The translations under genes and the position numbers were made by a program. Shown in pieces: positions 42,300 to 51,689 of a stretch of 56,450 bases of DNA. How positions within the stretch are numbered: the stretch's first letter is position 1; each line of letters starts with the position of its first letter. The notes under the pieces are model-generated. The model saw only the letters and a program-made list of their open reading frames with translations, was not told where the DNA came from and did not search any database. Origin of the DNA: an uncultured Pelagibacteraceae bacterium (lineage in GTDB: Bacteria > Pseudomonadota > Alphaproteobacteria > Pelagibacterales > Pelagibacteraceae); the NCBI GenBank assembly GCA_902567495.1, contig CACFMO010000008.1, positions 1 to 56,450 on the forward strand. Direction: 5' to 3'.

Positions 42300-43022
42300 T
42301 TAATCTAACTCTTTAACTAACTCATCAAGTTTAATATCGCCATCATAGATAGCTTTACCAACGATTATACCTTCAATTTTTTTATTATTTAGCTCTTTCG
42401 CTTTTTGAATATCATTTATTGATGAAACTCCGCCTGAAATAACAACTGGACAATTAGAGATTTCAGCTATTTTAATTGTTGCCTCATAGTTGGGGCTAGT
42501 TTTCATGCCATCTCTATTTATATCTGTAAAAATAATTCTGCTGACACCAAAATCATTTATTTCTTTAAGGAAATCTGTGGCTTTAATATTTAAGCTTTCT
42601 TTCCAACCTGTTACAAATAAATTTCCATCTTTTGTATCTAATCCTAAGGCAATTTTATTTTTAAATTTATCACAAGCTTTTCTTAAAAATTCTTTATTTT
42701 TAATAGCACCAGTTCCTAAAATAACTTTCTCAACGCCTGTATCAATATATTTTTTAATACTATCTATAGTTCTAATTCCACCACCTATTTCAATTTTTAA
42801 ATCATATTTGTTTGAAATTTCTTTAATTATATCTAGGTTTGCTGTATTTCCTGTAAAGGCTCCGTCTAAATCAACTATATGTAAATTTTTGAAACCATAA
42901 TCTTTATATTTACCTGCTTGATCAATCGGTGAAATCTCATATTCAGTTTTATTATCGAAATTGCCCTTGATAAGTCTCACACATTTTTTTTCTTTTATAT
43001 CTATAGCAGGAAAAATCTTCAT
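42300..43022 (-). CDS. hisA: ProFAR isomerase HisA
   Basis: A 240-aa TIM-barrel isomerase acting between HisI and HisFH. FPAIDIKEKKCVRLIKG is the N-terminal catalytic motif; LKIEIGGGIRTIDSI and IFTDINRDGMKTSPN complete the phosphate sites and the second aspartate. Its ATG shares one base with the hisH stop at 43022. Confidence 0.96.
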   Translation of the reverse strand: MKIFPAIDIKEKKCVRLIKGNFDNKTEYEISPIDQAGKYKDYGFKNLHIVDLDGAFTGNTANLDIIKEISNKYDLKIEIGGGIRTIDSIKKYIDTGVEKVILGTGAIKNKEFLRKACDKFKNKIALGLDTKDGNLFVTGWKESLNIKATDFLKEINDFGVSRIIFTDINRDGMKTSPNYEATIKIAEISNCPVVISGGVSSINDIQKAKELNNKKIEGIIVGKAIYDGDIKLDELVKELD

Positions 43023-43648
43023 TATAACTTTATAAAATTTTCAATTATTTTTAATCCAGTTTTATCACTCTTTTCTGGGTGAAATTGTGTTCCGAATAAA
43101 TTATGTCTTTCAATTGAACAGACAATCTTTGATGAATAATCTGTTGTAGCTGAAATGACTGATTTATCTTCAGGAATAAATTCATAACTATGCACAAAAT
43201 ACATATGAGATTTATTTTTTATATCTCTAAATATTTTACTTTCTTTTTGTATTTCGATTTCATTCCAGCCAATGTGTGGAAGTTTAAATTTTCCATTCTG
43301 ATTATCAATTTTAGAGACTTTTCCTGAGATCCAACCTAGTCCTTTTGTTTCTGCCTCTTCATAACCTATATCTGCAAACATTTGTAAACCAACACAAATT
43401 CCAAGTAGTGGTTTCTGATTGGTAATGGCAAATTCTTTCAACGTATCTGCAAGTCCATTTATACCATTTAGAGAGTCTACGCAGCTTTTGAAGGATCCTT
43501 GACCAGGTAGAACAATCTTGTCACTAAGTTTTATTTTTTTTATATCTGAAGTTACCTCTATATTGACTTTGTCTTTAGCTACCTCTGTAAAAGAGTTAAT
43601 AACTGAGCTTATATTGCCCGATTGGTAGTCAACAATAGTGACGTTCAT
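43022..43648 (-). CDS. hisH: Imidazole glycerol phosphate synthase glutamine amidotransferase HisH
   Basis: A 208-aa class I glutaminase subunit. The nucleophile cysteine is in LLGICVGLQMF, and the His/Glu of the triad lie in GTQFHPEKSD. It supplies ammonia to HisF. It lies 5 bp downstream of hisB in the his operon. Confidence 0.96.
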   Translation of the reverse strand: MNVTIVDYQSGNISSVINSFTEVAKDKVNIEVTSDIKKIKLSDKIVLPGQGSFKSCVDSLNGINGLADTLKEFAITNQKPLLGICVGLQMFADIGYEEAETKGLGWISGKVSKIDNQNGKFKLPHIGWNEIEIQKESKIFRDIKNKSHMYFVHSYEFIPEDKSVISATTDYSSKIVCSIERHNLFGTQFHPEKSDKTGLKIIENFIKL

Positions 43649-43653
43649 TTATT

Positions 43654-44244
43654 TTAAATAGTGCCCTTAGTAGATGGTATTGAATTTTTAATTCTTTTAT
43701 CAATTTCCAGAGCTTCTTTAAGAGATCTTGCTAGGGCTTTAAAACAAGACTCAATTTTATGATGACTATTTTCACCGTAAATATTTTCTACATGTAGCGT
43801 TATGCCTGCTGACTGTGCAAAAGCTTGAAACCATTCTTTAAAAAGTTCTGTATCCATTTCGCCAAGTTTTTCTACTTTAAGATCAACGTTCCAAATTAAA
43901 TATGGTCTATTTGATATATCCAAAGAAACACGGGTTAAAGTTTCATCCATTGGGATGTTTGTAGTAGCGTACCTTTTAATTCCTTTTCGATTTCCAGCCG
44001 CCTTTTTTATAGCCTCTCCAATAGCAATACCTGTGTCTTCAGTTGTGTGATGAAGATCGATATGAGTATCCCCTTTAGCGTTTATTTTCATATCAATGAG
44101 AGAGTGCTTAGCAAGTTGCTCTAGCATATGATCCAAGAAACCTATTTTGGTCTTTATTTGATATTTGCCTTTTCCGTCTAAATTCACCTCAACGGAAATA
44201 TTTGTTTCTTTTGTTTTTCTTAAAATTTTAGCTTTTCTAGACAT
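43654..44244 (-). CDS. hisB: Imidazoleglycerol-phosphate dehydratase
   Basis: A 196-aa monofunctional HisB dehydratase (no HAD phosphatase fusion). Signatures are [34 protein letters not shown] and the second metal motif [15 protein letters not shown]. First gene of the minus-strand run hisB-H-A-[small ORF]-F-E-hinT. Confidence 0.96.
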   Translation of the reverse strand: MSRKAKILRKTKETNISVEVNLDGKGKYQIKTKIGFLDHMLEQLAKHSLIDMKINAKGDTHIDLHHTTEDTGIAIGEAIKKAAGNRKGIKRYATTNIPMDETLTRVSLDISNRPYLIWNVDLKVEKLGEMDTELFKEWFQAFAQSAGITLHVENIYGENSHHKIESCFKALARSLKEALEIDKRIKNSIPSTKGTI

Positions 44245-44263
44245 AAATTAGAAATTTAACTTA

Positions 44264-44292
44264 GATATATAGTGTAATTTATCATTTATCAA
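44264..44292 (-). promoter_or_regulatory. Candidate sigma-70 promoter of the his operon
   Basis: On the minus strand, TTGATA (44292-44287) and TATATC (44269-44264) are separated by 17 bp in the short hisB/hslV divergent gap. It points at hisB about 20 bp downstream. AT-rich DNA gives such matches often, so confidence is limited. Confidence 0.35.
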
Positions 44293-44308
44293 TAAATGAC
44301 CGCAGGGT

Positions 44309-44338
44309 CTTGAAGATTCAAAATGAGTAGCTACATAT
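44309..44338 (+). promoter_or_regulatory. Candidate RpoH-like promoter of hslVU
   Basis: CTTGAAG (44309-44315) and TACATAT (44332-44338) are 16 bp apart, resembling the sigma-32 pattern. It overlaps the first possible hslV ATG (44323). If real, transcription would start close to the ATG at 44344 and support that start. Confidence 0.35.
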
Positions 44339-44343
44339 TAGCT

Positions 44344-44883
44344 ATGACCGCAAACCAAAATTGGCACGGAACTACAATAGTCCTTATTAGGAAGGGAAAT
44401 CAAACTATTGTGGCTGGCGATGGACAAGTTAGCTTAGGAAATACAGTGCTGAAAAGTAAGGCTAAAAAAGTTCGAAAGATTGAGAAAAGAAATGTGATTG
44501 CTGGATTTGCTGGATCAACTGCAGATGCCTTAACTCTTTTTGAAAGACTAGAGGCTAAATTAGAAAAGCATGCAGGTAATCTTACAAGAGCAGCTGTTGA
44601 ACTTGCTAAAGACTGGAGGACGGATAAGTACCTTAGGAGACTAGAAGCATTAATGGCAGTGGCGGATAAAGAAAAAAGTTTTATTATTTCAGGAACTGGA
44701 GATGTTTTGGAGCCAGAGGATGGTATAATTGGAATAGGTTCTGGAGGAAATTATGCACTAGCTGCTGCAAAAGTTTTAATGGATAGTGAAATGTCAGCAG
44801 AAGAAATAGCAAAAAAATCATTGAAAGTAGCATCAGAAATTTGCGTATTCACAAATGGCAATGTTACTACGGAAAAAGTTTAA
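44344..44883 (+). CDS. hslV: ATP-dependent protease peptidase subunit HslV
   Basis: An N-terminal-threonine peptidase of the HslVU (ClpQY) protease. [21 protein letters not shown] shows the Gly-Thr junction, so the catalytic threonine is exposed after removing a short propeptide. [20 protein letters not shown] and [16 protein letters not shown] are family signatures. The ATG at 44344 gives a 9-residue propeptide; the upstream ATG at 44323 would give 16 residues and overlaps a heat-shock-like promoter. Followed by hslU 2 bp later. Confidence 0.95.
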   Translation: MTANQNWHGTTIVLIRKGNQTIVAGDGQVSLGNTVLKSKAKKVRKIEKRNVIAGFAGSTADALTLFERLEAKLEKHAGNLTRAAVELAKDWRTDKYLRRLEALMAVADKEKSFIISGTGDVLEPEDGIIGIGSGGNYALAAAKVLMDSEMSAEEIAKKSLKVASEICVFTNGNVTTEKV

Positions 44884-44885
44884 CT

Positions 44886-46256
44886 ATGACACAAAAAGCA
44901 CCAAATTTAAAAATTGTTAAAGAATCTTCAAATAAAGATAGTTCAAAAGTAAGTGCATTATCTCCAAGAGAAATAGTTTCAGAATTAGACAGGTATGTGA
45001 TCGGACAACATCAGGCTAAAAGAGCGGTAGCGGTAGCGTTAAGAAATAGATGGAGAAGGCAAGCTCTTTCTGATGATATGAAAGATGAAGTTTTACCAAA
45101 AAATATTTTGATGATCGGCCCTACTGGTGTTGGTAAAACAGAAATCTCAAGAAGATTATCAAAGTTAGCTCAAGCACCTTTTATAAAAGTAGAGGCAACT
45201 CGTTTTACTGAAGTAGGTTATGTTGGTAAAGATGTAGAACAAATTATTAGGGATCTAATTGAAATAGCTATTGCGATGGAAAAAGAAAAACGAAGAAAAG
45301 AAGTTTATGCAAAAGCTCAATTGGCTGCAGAAGATAAAGTTTTAGACGCTCTTGTGGGAAAAAAAGCTAGCTTAGCTACAAGAGAAAGCTTTAGAAAAAG
45401 ATTACGTTCTGGTGATCTAGATAAAAATGAAATCGAGATTGAGGTAAATGACACCTCATCTGGGATGCCGAGCTTCGAAATTCCTGGAATGCCTGGAGCT
45501 AATATCGGTATGGTTAATATTGGTGAGATATTAGGTAAGTCTGGAGTTTCTAAAGGTAAAAAAAAGAAAATGAATGTTAAGGAGTCACACGAAATATTAA
45601 TTGCGCAAGAGTCAGACAAGATGATCGAACAAGATAAAATAATTAAACAGGCAAAGGATTCAACAGAAAATAATGGTATCGTATTTTTAGACGAAATTGA
45701 TAAAGTTTCAGCTAGAGGAGATAGAATTGGTGGAGATGTCTCTAGGGAAGGCGTACAAAGAGATTTACTTCCTTTAATAGAAGGAACAACTGTGAATACT
45801 AAATATGGACCAGTTAAAACAGATCACATTTTATTTATTGCTTCTGGTGCATTTCAACTAGCAAAACCTTCGGATCTACTTCCAGAATTACAAGGACGTT
45901 TGCCAATAAGAGTTGAATTAAATGCTTTGACTGAAGATGATTTTAAAAGGATCCTTAAAGAGCCTGATAATAGTTTGATAAAACAATATAAAGCTTTATT
46001 GAAAACCGAAGACGTTGAACTTGATTTTTCTGATGACGGTATAGATATGCTAGCAAAACTGTCCACTGAAATTAACGCTACAGTAGAAAATATAGGAGCA
46101 AGGAGATTACACACAATAATAGAAAAAGTTTTAGATGAGGTAAGTTTTACCGCTTCAGACAAAACTGGACAAACTATTAAGGTTAATAAAGAATTTGTCA
46201 GTAAAAATTTAGGGGATCTTGTAAAAAATACAGATCTTTCAAAGTTTATACTTTAA
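44886..46256 (+). CDS. hslU: ATP-dependent protease ATPase subunit HslU
   Basis: A 456-aa AAA+ unfoldase. [35 protein letters not shown] is split here as [20 protein letters not shown], the standard HslU opening. Walker A is [19 protein letters not shown] and Walker B is [12 protein letters not shown]. The end of the protein reads TDLSKFIL, the C-terminal tail that docks into HslV. The ATG at 44886 is used; an in-frame ATG at 44841 lies inside hslV. The 3' end overlaps the smr-type gene by 11 bp. Confidence 0.97.
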   Translation: MTQKAPNLKIVKESSNKDSSKVSALSPREIVSELDRYVIGQHQAKRAVAVALRNRWRRQALSDDMKDEVLPKNILMIGPTGVGKTEISRRLSKLAQAPFIKVEATRFTEVGYVGKDVEQIIRDLIEIAIAMEKEKRRKEVYAKAQLAAEDKVLDALVGKKASLATRESFRKRLRSGDLDKNEIEIEVNDTSSGMPSFEIPGMPGANIGMVNIGEILGKSGVSKGKKKKMNVKESHEILIAQESDKMIEQDKIIKQAKDSTENNGIVFLDEIDKVSARGDRIGGDVSREGVQRDLLPLIEGTTVNTKYGPVKTDHILFIASGAFQLAKPSDLLPELQGRLPIRVELNALTEDDFKRILKEPDNSLIKQYKALLKTEDVELDFSDDGIDMLAKLSTEINATVENIGARRLHTIIEKVLDEVSFTASDKTGQTIKVNKEFVSKNLGDLVKNTDLSKFIL

Positions 46257-46668
46257 ATTTTTTTAATCTTATAATTAAAGCTCCCTTGCCACCCTCTTTT
46301 GAGGAAGCATTTTCAATTTTTATAATTTTTGAACTTAAGGCTGAATTATTTTTAATGAACTCAGGTATCGTTCCTTTCAAGGTACTATGATCCTTAGAAA
46401 CGTAAACATTTTTATCTAAATTTGAGTGATGACCCTGACCAGTTATAAGTAGAATTTCTTTAAAACCTTTTTCATAAGAGCTTTCAATAATTTCAGTCAC
46501 TTTTGTGTTTGCTTCATCTAAAGAAAATCCATGAAGGTCAAATTTAAATCTAGAAAACTTTTTAATTTCTGATTTGCTTTCTTCTTTGTCCATAAGATTT
46601 AATGGGGTTTTAAGAAAATCTTCCCAACTTTTTTTATCTTTTTCAGATAATTTTAATTTTTTTTTCAA
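46246..46668 (-). CDS. Smr-domain protein
   Basis: A 140-aa protein with a C-terminal Smr (MutS2-related) domain: [15 protein letters not shown] contains the LDLHG-type motif, LLITGQGHH matches the GxG (T-G-x-G) motif, and [12 protein letters not shown] ends the domain. Smr domains can have endonuclease activity and bind nucleic acids. This stand-alone proteobacterial form is of unclear role. It overlaps the Tim44-like gene by 4 bp. Confidence 0.88.
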   Translation of the reverse strand: MKKKLKLSEKDKKSWEDFLKTPLNLMDKEESKSEIKKFSRFKFDLHGFSLDEANTKVTEIIESSYEKGFKEILLITGQGHHSNLDKNVYVSKDHSTLKGTIPEFIKNNSALSSKIIKIENASSKEGGKGALIIRLKKFKV

Positions 46669-47270
46669 CTGTTTTTTATTTCAGAAAGGTACCAATTTGG
46701 GCTTGAACTTGAGGTTTGACGAGTAAATTTCCACTTGTCTATTACAGTTTTGATTTTATCAGGATCGCCTTCTACAACGTTGTTATTTTTGTCTCTTTTT
46801 ACTGAAATTATTTCGCTAACAAATTTAACCGTAAAAAATAAAGCTGTTGCAGTTTTTTCAAAATTTTCGACTACGGAAGATTTTACACCTATAAATGTTA
46901 ACTCAGATTTTATGTTATTTTTATCTCTTTCCTCAATCGCAGACTCAAAATTTTCTCTCATTTCTTTAGTTAACAGATCTTTTAAAGTTTTCTTATCGCC
47001 TTTAGCAAATGAATTTATAATTGTTTCATAAGCAATTTCCGCGCCTTTTAAAAATTCTTTTCTTTGTTCTTTGTCAAACTCAGTTTGTGATTTCTTGGTT
47101 TTCGATTTAATTTTTTCTTTAAACTTATCAAATTCTTTTTCCGAAAATCCTCCATAAACTTTATTTTGATGGCCAGTCCTTCTTCCAAGAATGTTTCTCA
47201 ATCTTAGAATAATAAATCCAGCGATCATTGCTAAAAGAATTATATCTAAATATCCAAAGTTATTACTCAT
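46665..47270 (-). CDS. Tim44-like domain inner-membrane protein
   Basis: A 201-aa protein with one N-terminal transmembrane helix (YLDIILLAMIAGFIILRL), then a basic linker and a Tim44-like domain (KGAEIAYETIINSFAKGDKK, TFIGVKSSVVENFEKTATAL, DKWKFTRQTSS). Alphaproteobacterial members (TimA) are relatives of mitochondrial Tim44. The start MSNNFGYLDI at 47270 is chosen; the open frame to 47324 would overlap the divergent fxsA. Pairing with fxsA and secB is conserved in alphaproteobacteria. Confidence 0.88.
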   Translation of the reverse strand: MSNNFGYLDIILLAMIAGFIILRLRNILGRRTGHQNKVYGGFSEKEFDKFKEKIKSKTKKSQTEFDKEQRKEFLKGAEIAYETIINSFAKGDKKTLKDLLTKEMRENFESAIEERDKNNIKSELTFIGVKSSVVENFEKTATALFFTVKFVSEIISVKRDKNNNVVEGDPDKIKTVIDKWKFTRQTSSSSPNWYLSEIKNS

Positions 47271-47314
47271 TGTTTGATAAATATACATTAATAATATAAT
47301 TTGGAAACGGACAA

Positions 47315-47737
47315 ATGAACACAATTTTCTTATTTATAGTCGCTATTCCAGCTATTGAAATATTCTTAATGATCAAAATTGGCCAAAATATTGGTGCATT
47401 TAATACTATTTTGTTAATTTTTAGTACAGCAGTGATTGGTATTTATTTTGCTAAGATGCAAGGTCTAAGCACTTTGAGATCAAGTGTATTAAGTATGTAC
47501 AAAAATCAATTGCCTCTTTTTGAAATGATATCCGGGGCATCTATAGCTTTTGCAGCATGTCTGTTGATTTTTCCTGGTTTTGTCACAGACACAATAGGAT
47601 TTTTTCTTTTAATACCTTGGACCAGAAAGTATTTCATAACATTTTTTTTAAAAAAGAGGAATGCTTATAGTAAAACAAAAGATTATATTGAGGGTGAAAT
47701 AGTAGATAAAAAAGACAAAGGAGAAAGCGATGTATAA
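47315..47737 (+). CDS. fxsA: FxsA-family membrane protein
   Basis: A 140-aa small membrane protein with three or four hydrophobic segments. FLFIVAIPAIEIFLMIKIGQ and LLIFSTAVIGIYFAKMQG are the first two, then LLIFPGFVTDTIGFFLLIP, the FxsA signature. The FxsA family in E. coli affects phage T7 exclusion; general function is unknown. Its end overlaps secB by 8 bp. Confidence 0.9.
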   Translation: MNTIFLFIVAIPAIEIFLMIKIGQNIGAFNTILLIFSTAVIGIYFAKMQGLSTLRSSVLSMYKNQLPLFEMISGASIAFAACLLIFPGFVTDTIGFFLLIPWTRKYFITFFLKKRNAYSKTKDYIEGEIVDKKDKGESDV

Positions 47738-48140
47738 AATAGTATCTAAATACATTAAAGATTTGTCATTTGAAATTGCTAGCGCCAAAACCTACTTTCT
47801 TTTACAAAAAGATATTAAAGATTTTTTAGTAAACTTTGATATTCAAAGTAAGAAAATAAATCAGAATGTTATAGAGATTGACACTACATTATATCTTGTT
47901 TCAAAAAAGGATTCTAAAACAAGCCCTATTTCAATTTGTTTTTCAACTTTAGTGAATTTTGAAAAAAAAATTGAAAAGTCTCAAATGGAAAAAATTATTT
48001 TAGCAGAAGTTCCTAAAACAGTATATCCAGAGATAAGAAATACATTAATCTTTTTGTTTGAAAAGTCAGGATTTAAAGACGTAAACTTAGAAAAGGAAAT
48101 AGATTTTGAAAAACTTTATTTGAGTAAAAAATCTCAATAA
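47730..48140 (+). CDS. secB: Protein-export chaperone SecB
   Basis: A 136-aa SecB-like protein. YIKDLSFEIASAKTYFLL matches the YIKDLSFE-P opening, VNFDIQSKKINQNVIEIDTTLYLVSKKD fits the beta core, and VPKTVYPEIRNTLIFLFEKSGF fits the PFAR...GGFPP region, though much altered. SecB keeps preproteins unfolded for SecA. Ribosome-binding site AAAGGAG precedes the ATG inside fxsA. Overlaps dnaQ by 7 bp. Confidence 0.85.
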   Translation: MYKIVSKYIKDLSFEIASAKTYFLLQKDIKDFLVNFDIQSKKINQNVIEIDTTLYLVSKKDSKTSPISICFSTLVNFEKKIEKSQMEKIILAEVPKTVYPEIRNTLIFLFEKSGFKDVNLEKEIDFEKLYLSKKSQ

Positions 48141-48805
48141 AAATTTTTTTTTAACTCATTTTTAAGAAATTCGACATGTTTTTTTGACTCTTCTGGTTTA
48201 ATTTTAACAATAATTTTTTCACGGTTTTTACTGCTTCTGTCAATTTCAAAATTTGTTATCTGATCTTCTTTTTGTTGAAAAGATAATGATGGTTCTTTCT
48301 GGTCTACTAGGTTTATATACACCTCTCTTAAAAGTTCACAATCAAGGAGAGCATTATGTTTAGTTCTTCTAGAAAGATCTATGTTGAATCTTTTACACAG
48401 ATTATCTAAAGAATTTGATGATCCAGGAAATCTCGATCGCGCCAAACTAAGAGAGTCCTCAACATTTTTCAAATCTAAAATTTTTTTGTTTGCTCTTCTG
48501 AGCTCAGTATTTAAAAAACCTACATCAAAAGGGGCATTATGGATTATTAATTTTTTATCTTTTATAAATTCTAGAAAGTCTTCTACAACTTCATCAAACT
48601 TTTCTTTTCCTTTTAAAAACTCATCTGAGAAACCATGGACTTTAAAAGCTTCCGAAGAAACTTTTTTTTGCGGGTTTAATAACTTGTGAAATACTCTATT
48701 TGTTGGAATTAAATCTTTGGTTTCTATACAAGCTATCTCAACAATTCTATCACCGTCTTTGGCTGACAAACCTGTTGTTTCAGTATCCAAAAAAATTTCA
48801 TTCAT
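48134..48805 (-). CDS. dnaQ: DNA polymerase III epsilon subunit (3'-5' exonuclease)
   Basis: A 223-aa proofreading subunit. Exonuclease motifs: EIFLDTETTGLSAKDGDRIVE is ExoI (DxE), IIHNAPFDVGFLN is ExoII, and HNALLDCELLREVY is ExoIII (HxxxxD). It ends with the C-terminal segment that binds the polymerase. It overlaps coaE by 4 bp. Closest to the probable oriC are coaE-aroE-maf-ppsR, the usual alphaproteobacterial set. Confidence 0.96.
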   Translation of the reverse strand: MNEIFLDTETTGLSAKDGDRIVEIACIETKDLIPTNRVFHKLLNPQKKVSSEAFKVHGFSDEFLKGKEKFDEVVEDFLEFIKDKKLIIHNAPFDVGFLNTELRRANKKILDLKNVEDSLSLARSRFPGSSNSLDNLCKRFNIDLSRRTKHNALLDCELLREVYINLVDQKEPSLSFQQKEDQITNFEIDRSSKNREKIIVKIKPEESKKHVEFLKNELKKNFY

Positions 48806-49365
48806 AATTTTAACATTATATTTTTAATATTTTTTTTTAAAAGTTTAATAGATCCATTATTGTTGATAACATAATCACAAAATTTGATTTTCTTTGCAGG
48901 TGAAAGTTGTCTATTATTTAAGAGGTCAAAAAATCTTTTATTTTTTGCTCTTTTAAGGTATCTTTTTAATCTTAAATCTTTTCTTGAATTTACAAATATA
49001 ATCTTATCGTAATTTTTCATCTGTTTACTTTCAATAAGAAGTGGTATTTCAAAAATTATAAATTTTTTTCTGCTGTTTTTTTTCGTAAATTTTCTTATTT
49101 GTTCTCTCACAAGAGGGTGAATTATTTTTTCCAAAATTTTCAAAAATTTTTTGTCTGAAGATATTATCTTTTTTATTTTATTTTTTATATTTTTTTTATT
49201 TTTAAGCTTAAATTTTTTAAAAGCTTTAGCTCGAAATATATTTGTTTGATAGATTTTCTTAACAGCTTTATCAGCGTTATAAAGGGGATACTTCCCAGAG
49301 GAAATTATTTTTGCTACCGTAGATTTGCCAGATGCTAGTGAACCTGTAATACCTATTTTAATCAT
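48802..49365 (-). CDS. coaE: Dephospho-CoA kinase
   Basis: A 187-aa P-loop kinase for the last step of CoA synthesis. GITGSLASGKSTVAKII is the P-loop; NADKAVKKIY and IIHPLVREQIRKF are typical, and IIFEIPLLIE is the CoaE lid-region signature. It starts inside the aroE stop (4-bp overlap). The C-terminal ~25 residues are Lys/Asn rich. Confidence 0.95.
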   Translation of the reverse strand: MIKIGITGSLASGKSTVAKIISSGKYPLYNADKAVKKIYQTNIFRAKAFKKFKLKNKKNIKNKIKKIISSDKKFLKILEKIIHPLVREQIRKFTKKNSRKKFIIFEIPLLIESKQMKNYDKIIFVNSRKDLRLKRYLKRAKNKRFFDLLNNRQLSPAKKIKFCDYVINNNGSIKLLKKNIKNIMLKL

Positions 49366-50150
49366 TTAATTAAATCACGAACCTCTTCGTTGATTTCTGG
49401 CCTAATACCATGCCAAGTCTGAAATGCCTTCATGGCTTGGTAAATAAACATATTTTTCCCATTTTCCGTTTTTTTACCAGATTTTTTTGCATTTTCTAAA
49501 AATTTAGTTTTAGGTGGATTATAAATTACATCATAAAACAGCTTGCCATCTAATTTAGTATAATCTAATTTAATTTCTTCATTCTGTTTAATGCCTATAC
49601 TTGTTGCGTTAATTATTAAATCAGATTTTATTGTTTCACCCCAATTAATTACCTTTAGAAATGGAAAACTTTTTTTAATATTAATCGCTTTTTCTTTAGT
49701 TCGATTTGATAATGTTATTTGATCAACTCCCATTTTTCTTAATGCCAAGAGGACTGAAGGAACGACACCGCCAGCACCTAAAATTAATGCTTTTTTGTTT
49801 ACTGGATTAAAATTAGTTAATTTAATAGCCTCTGAGAAACCATAAACGTCAGTGTTGTCACCAACTAACTTATTTTGACTTTTAAAAATTGTATTTACCG
49901 ATTGAGTCTCTTGAGCAGTATCCGACAACTTGTCTAAGAATGGAATTACGGTATTCTTAAAAGGCACTGTAACATTTATACCGTGAAGCTTACTTGCCCT
50001 AACTTCACTAATAACTTTTTCAACATCATTTTTTTCTAATAACTGTTTTTTATATAAAGCATTTATATTGTATTTTTTAATCCAAAAGTTATGTAATAAT
50101 GGAGATAATGAATGCTCTATCGGATTTCCAATTACTAAATATTTTCTCAT
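49362..50150 (-). CDS. aroE: Shikimate dehydrogenase
   Basis: A 262-aa NADPH enzyme of aromatic amino acid synthesis. VIGNPIEHSLSPLLHN is the shikimate-binding opening, HGINVTVPFKNTVIPFLD holds the catalytic lysine, GDNTDVYGF the aspartate, and ALILGAGGVVPSVLLAL the NADP site. It overlaps coaE and the upstream 50-aa membrane ORF by 4 bp each. Confidence 0.96.
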   Translation of the reverse strand: MRKYLVIGNPIEHSLSPLLHNFWIKKYNINALYKKQLLEKNDVEKVISEVRASKLHGINVTVPFKNTVIPFLDKLSDTAQETQSVNTIFKSQNKLVGDNTDVYGFSEAIKLTNFNPVNKKALILGAGGVVPSVLLALRKMGVDQITLSNRTKEKAINIKKSFPFLKVINWGETIKSDLIINATSIGIKQNEEIKLDYTKLDGKLFYDVIYNPPKTKFLENAKKSGKKTENGKNMFIYQAMKAFQTWHGIRPEINEEVRDLIK

Positions 50151-50299
50151 TTTTTTTCTTTTTTACTTAATCTATCGATAAAAAATAATACCAGAGCAGT
50201 CACCAAAGCAAATACCTCTAGTGCGTGTCCAGAGTTACCAAGAATTTTATGAACTAAATAAAAAATAATACAAACAACAAACCAAATTAAAATAAGCAT
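50147..50299 (-). CDS. Small 50-aa membrane protein between maf and aroE
   Basis: The ORF starts at ATG 50299, sharing one base with the maf TAA (TAATG), and its TGA overlaps the aroE ATG as ATGA. The product MLILIWFVVCIIFYLVHKIL begins with one transmembrane helix; a short loop (GNSGHALEVF) and a second helix (ALVTALVLFFI) follow, then a basic tail DRLSKKEKK. It fills the only gap in this operon, with coupling at both ends, which strongly supports a real gene. The family is unknown to me; role unknown. Confidence 0.75.
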   Translation of the reverse strand: MLILIWFVVCIIFYLVHKILGNSGHALEVFALVTALVLFFIDRLSKKEKK

Positions 50300-50877
50300 T
50301 ATATATTATTTAAATACTCCTTTATTTTTTTAACGGGAAGACCCATAATTGTGTCTTCATCTCCTTCAATTTTTACAAACAAGTCTCTTCCGCCTTCTTC
50401 TATTTGATAAACTCCATAAGCATATAGCTTTTCATCATCCACCTTTTTTAAATACAACTTGATTTCATCCAAATTAAGTTCTTTCATGGTTAACGAAGAG
50501 GCATCCGTATAATTCCAAATCATTGAGCCATTTTTAGATATACAAACTGAACTTATCAACTGATGTTTCTTTCCATTTAATTTTTTAAGTATTTCAAAGG
50601 CTTCTTGCCTTGATTTTGGTTTTGATATTAATTCACCTTCAAGATCGATAACGCTATCCGCGCCTAATACAATTTTGTCAGGGTTTTTATTACTTACCTT
50701 GTTGGCTTTTAATTCTGCTAAATTTTTTGAAATTAGCTTTGGTGTTGCTTCTTCATTTATCATTGATATTTTCACTTCGTCCTCGTCAACATTTGATGGC
50801 TCAACATCGCAATCTATTTTATTTTTCTTCAAAATCTCTTTTCTAACACCACTTTTAGAGGCCAATATTATTTTCAT
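50299..50877 (-). CDS. Maf-like nucleotide pyrophosphatase
   Basis: A 192-aa Maf/YhdE/YceF-family house-cleaning pyrophosphatase acting on non-canonical nucleoside triphosphates. IILASKSGVRKEIL is the N-terminal motif (SxSxxR), with VDEDEVK, IVLGADSVIDLEG (catalytic Asp) and KPKSRQEAFEIL following. Conserved near the alphaproteobacterial origin. Overlaps ppsR by 4 bp. Confidence 0.93.
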   Translation of the reverse strand: MKIILASKSGVRKEILKKNKIDCDVEPSNVDEDEVKISMINEEATPKLISKNLAELKANKVSNKNPDKIVLGADSVIDLEGELISKPKSRQEAFEILKKLNGKKHQLISSVCISKNGSMIWNYTDASSLTMKELNLDEIKLYLKKVDDEKLYAYGVYQIEEGGRDLFVKIEGDEDTIMGLPVKKIKEYLNNI

Positions 50878-51689
50878 TTATTTTTTTTTATCTCATAAAT
50901 TTTGATTATAGAGGCAGCCGTTTCTTCAACAGATCTACGCGTAACATCTATTGTGGGCCAATTAAATTTTTTAAACATAATTTTAGAACTGTCTACCTCC
51001 TCTTTGATTTTTTCAACATTTGTATAGAGTTTTAGATCAATGTTATTATTTGTATTGGCTCTAGTTTTTCTAATTTCCGCTAATCTTTCAGGGTCTGCTG
51101 TTAAACCAACTACACAAAGATTATTGTTGGTCTTTAAAAAGTCTGGTATTTTTTGATCCAAAACTAATGGAATATTAAGTGTTTTGAAGCCCCTGTTCGC
51201 CAAATATATTGATGTTGGGGTTTTGCTTGTTCTGCTAACGCCTAAAAGAATTATATCTGCCTTTTCAACATCCTCATTTTTTTTCCCATCATCATGAGTC
51301 ATTGTAAATTGTATTGCCTCAATTCTTTTATAGTAATCTTCGTCCAATACATGTTGTGCGCTAGGCTTGTGTGTTGCTTTTTGGTTTAAAAGCTTTGAAA
51401 AACTTAAAATTAAATTTCCTAAAACACCAAAACATGGGATATTATTTTTTAAACATTGTGCTGCCAAGTGTTTAGCAAGGCCAGTATCAACTATAGTATA
51501 TAAAATAACCGAATTTGATTTTTCTTTACATTCTTTTAATATTTTAGAGATTTGTTGTTCGGTTCTTATAAAAACAAATTCCTTTTTTTCATAATTAAAA
51601 TCAGTAAACTGAGATTGTAAAGCTAAGAATATTCTATCAAGTGTTTCTCCAGTTGAATCCGATATTAAAAATACTTGGTATTTGTTCAT
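50874..51689 (-). CDS. ppsR: PpsR/PDRP-type kinase-pyrophosphorylase
   Basis: A 271-aa DUF299 protein regulating PEP synthase or pyruvate phosphate dikinase by ADP-dependent phosphorylation and Pi-dependent dephosphorylation. FLISDSTGETLDRI is the N-terminal motif; ILLGVSRTSKTPTSIYLA is the P-loop-like motif; the end WPTIDVTRRSVEETAASII matches the family C-terminus. The first minus-strand gene left of the probable origin. Confidence 0.93.
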   Translation of the reverse strand: MNKYQVFLISDSTGETLDRIFLALQSQFTDFNYEKKEFVFIRTEQQISKILKECKEKSNSVILYTIVDTGLAKHLAAQCLKNNIPCFGVLGNLILSFSKLLNQKATHKPSAQHVLDEDYYKRIEAIQFTMTHDDGKKNEDVEKADIILLGVSRTSKTPTSIYLANRGFKTLNIPLVLDQKIPDFLKTNNNLCVVGLTADPERLAEIRKTRANTNNNIDLKLYTNVEKIKEEVDSSKIMFKKFNWPTIDVTRRSVEETAASIIKIYEIKKNK

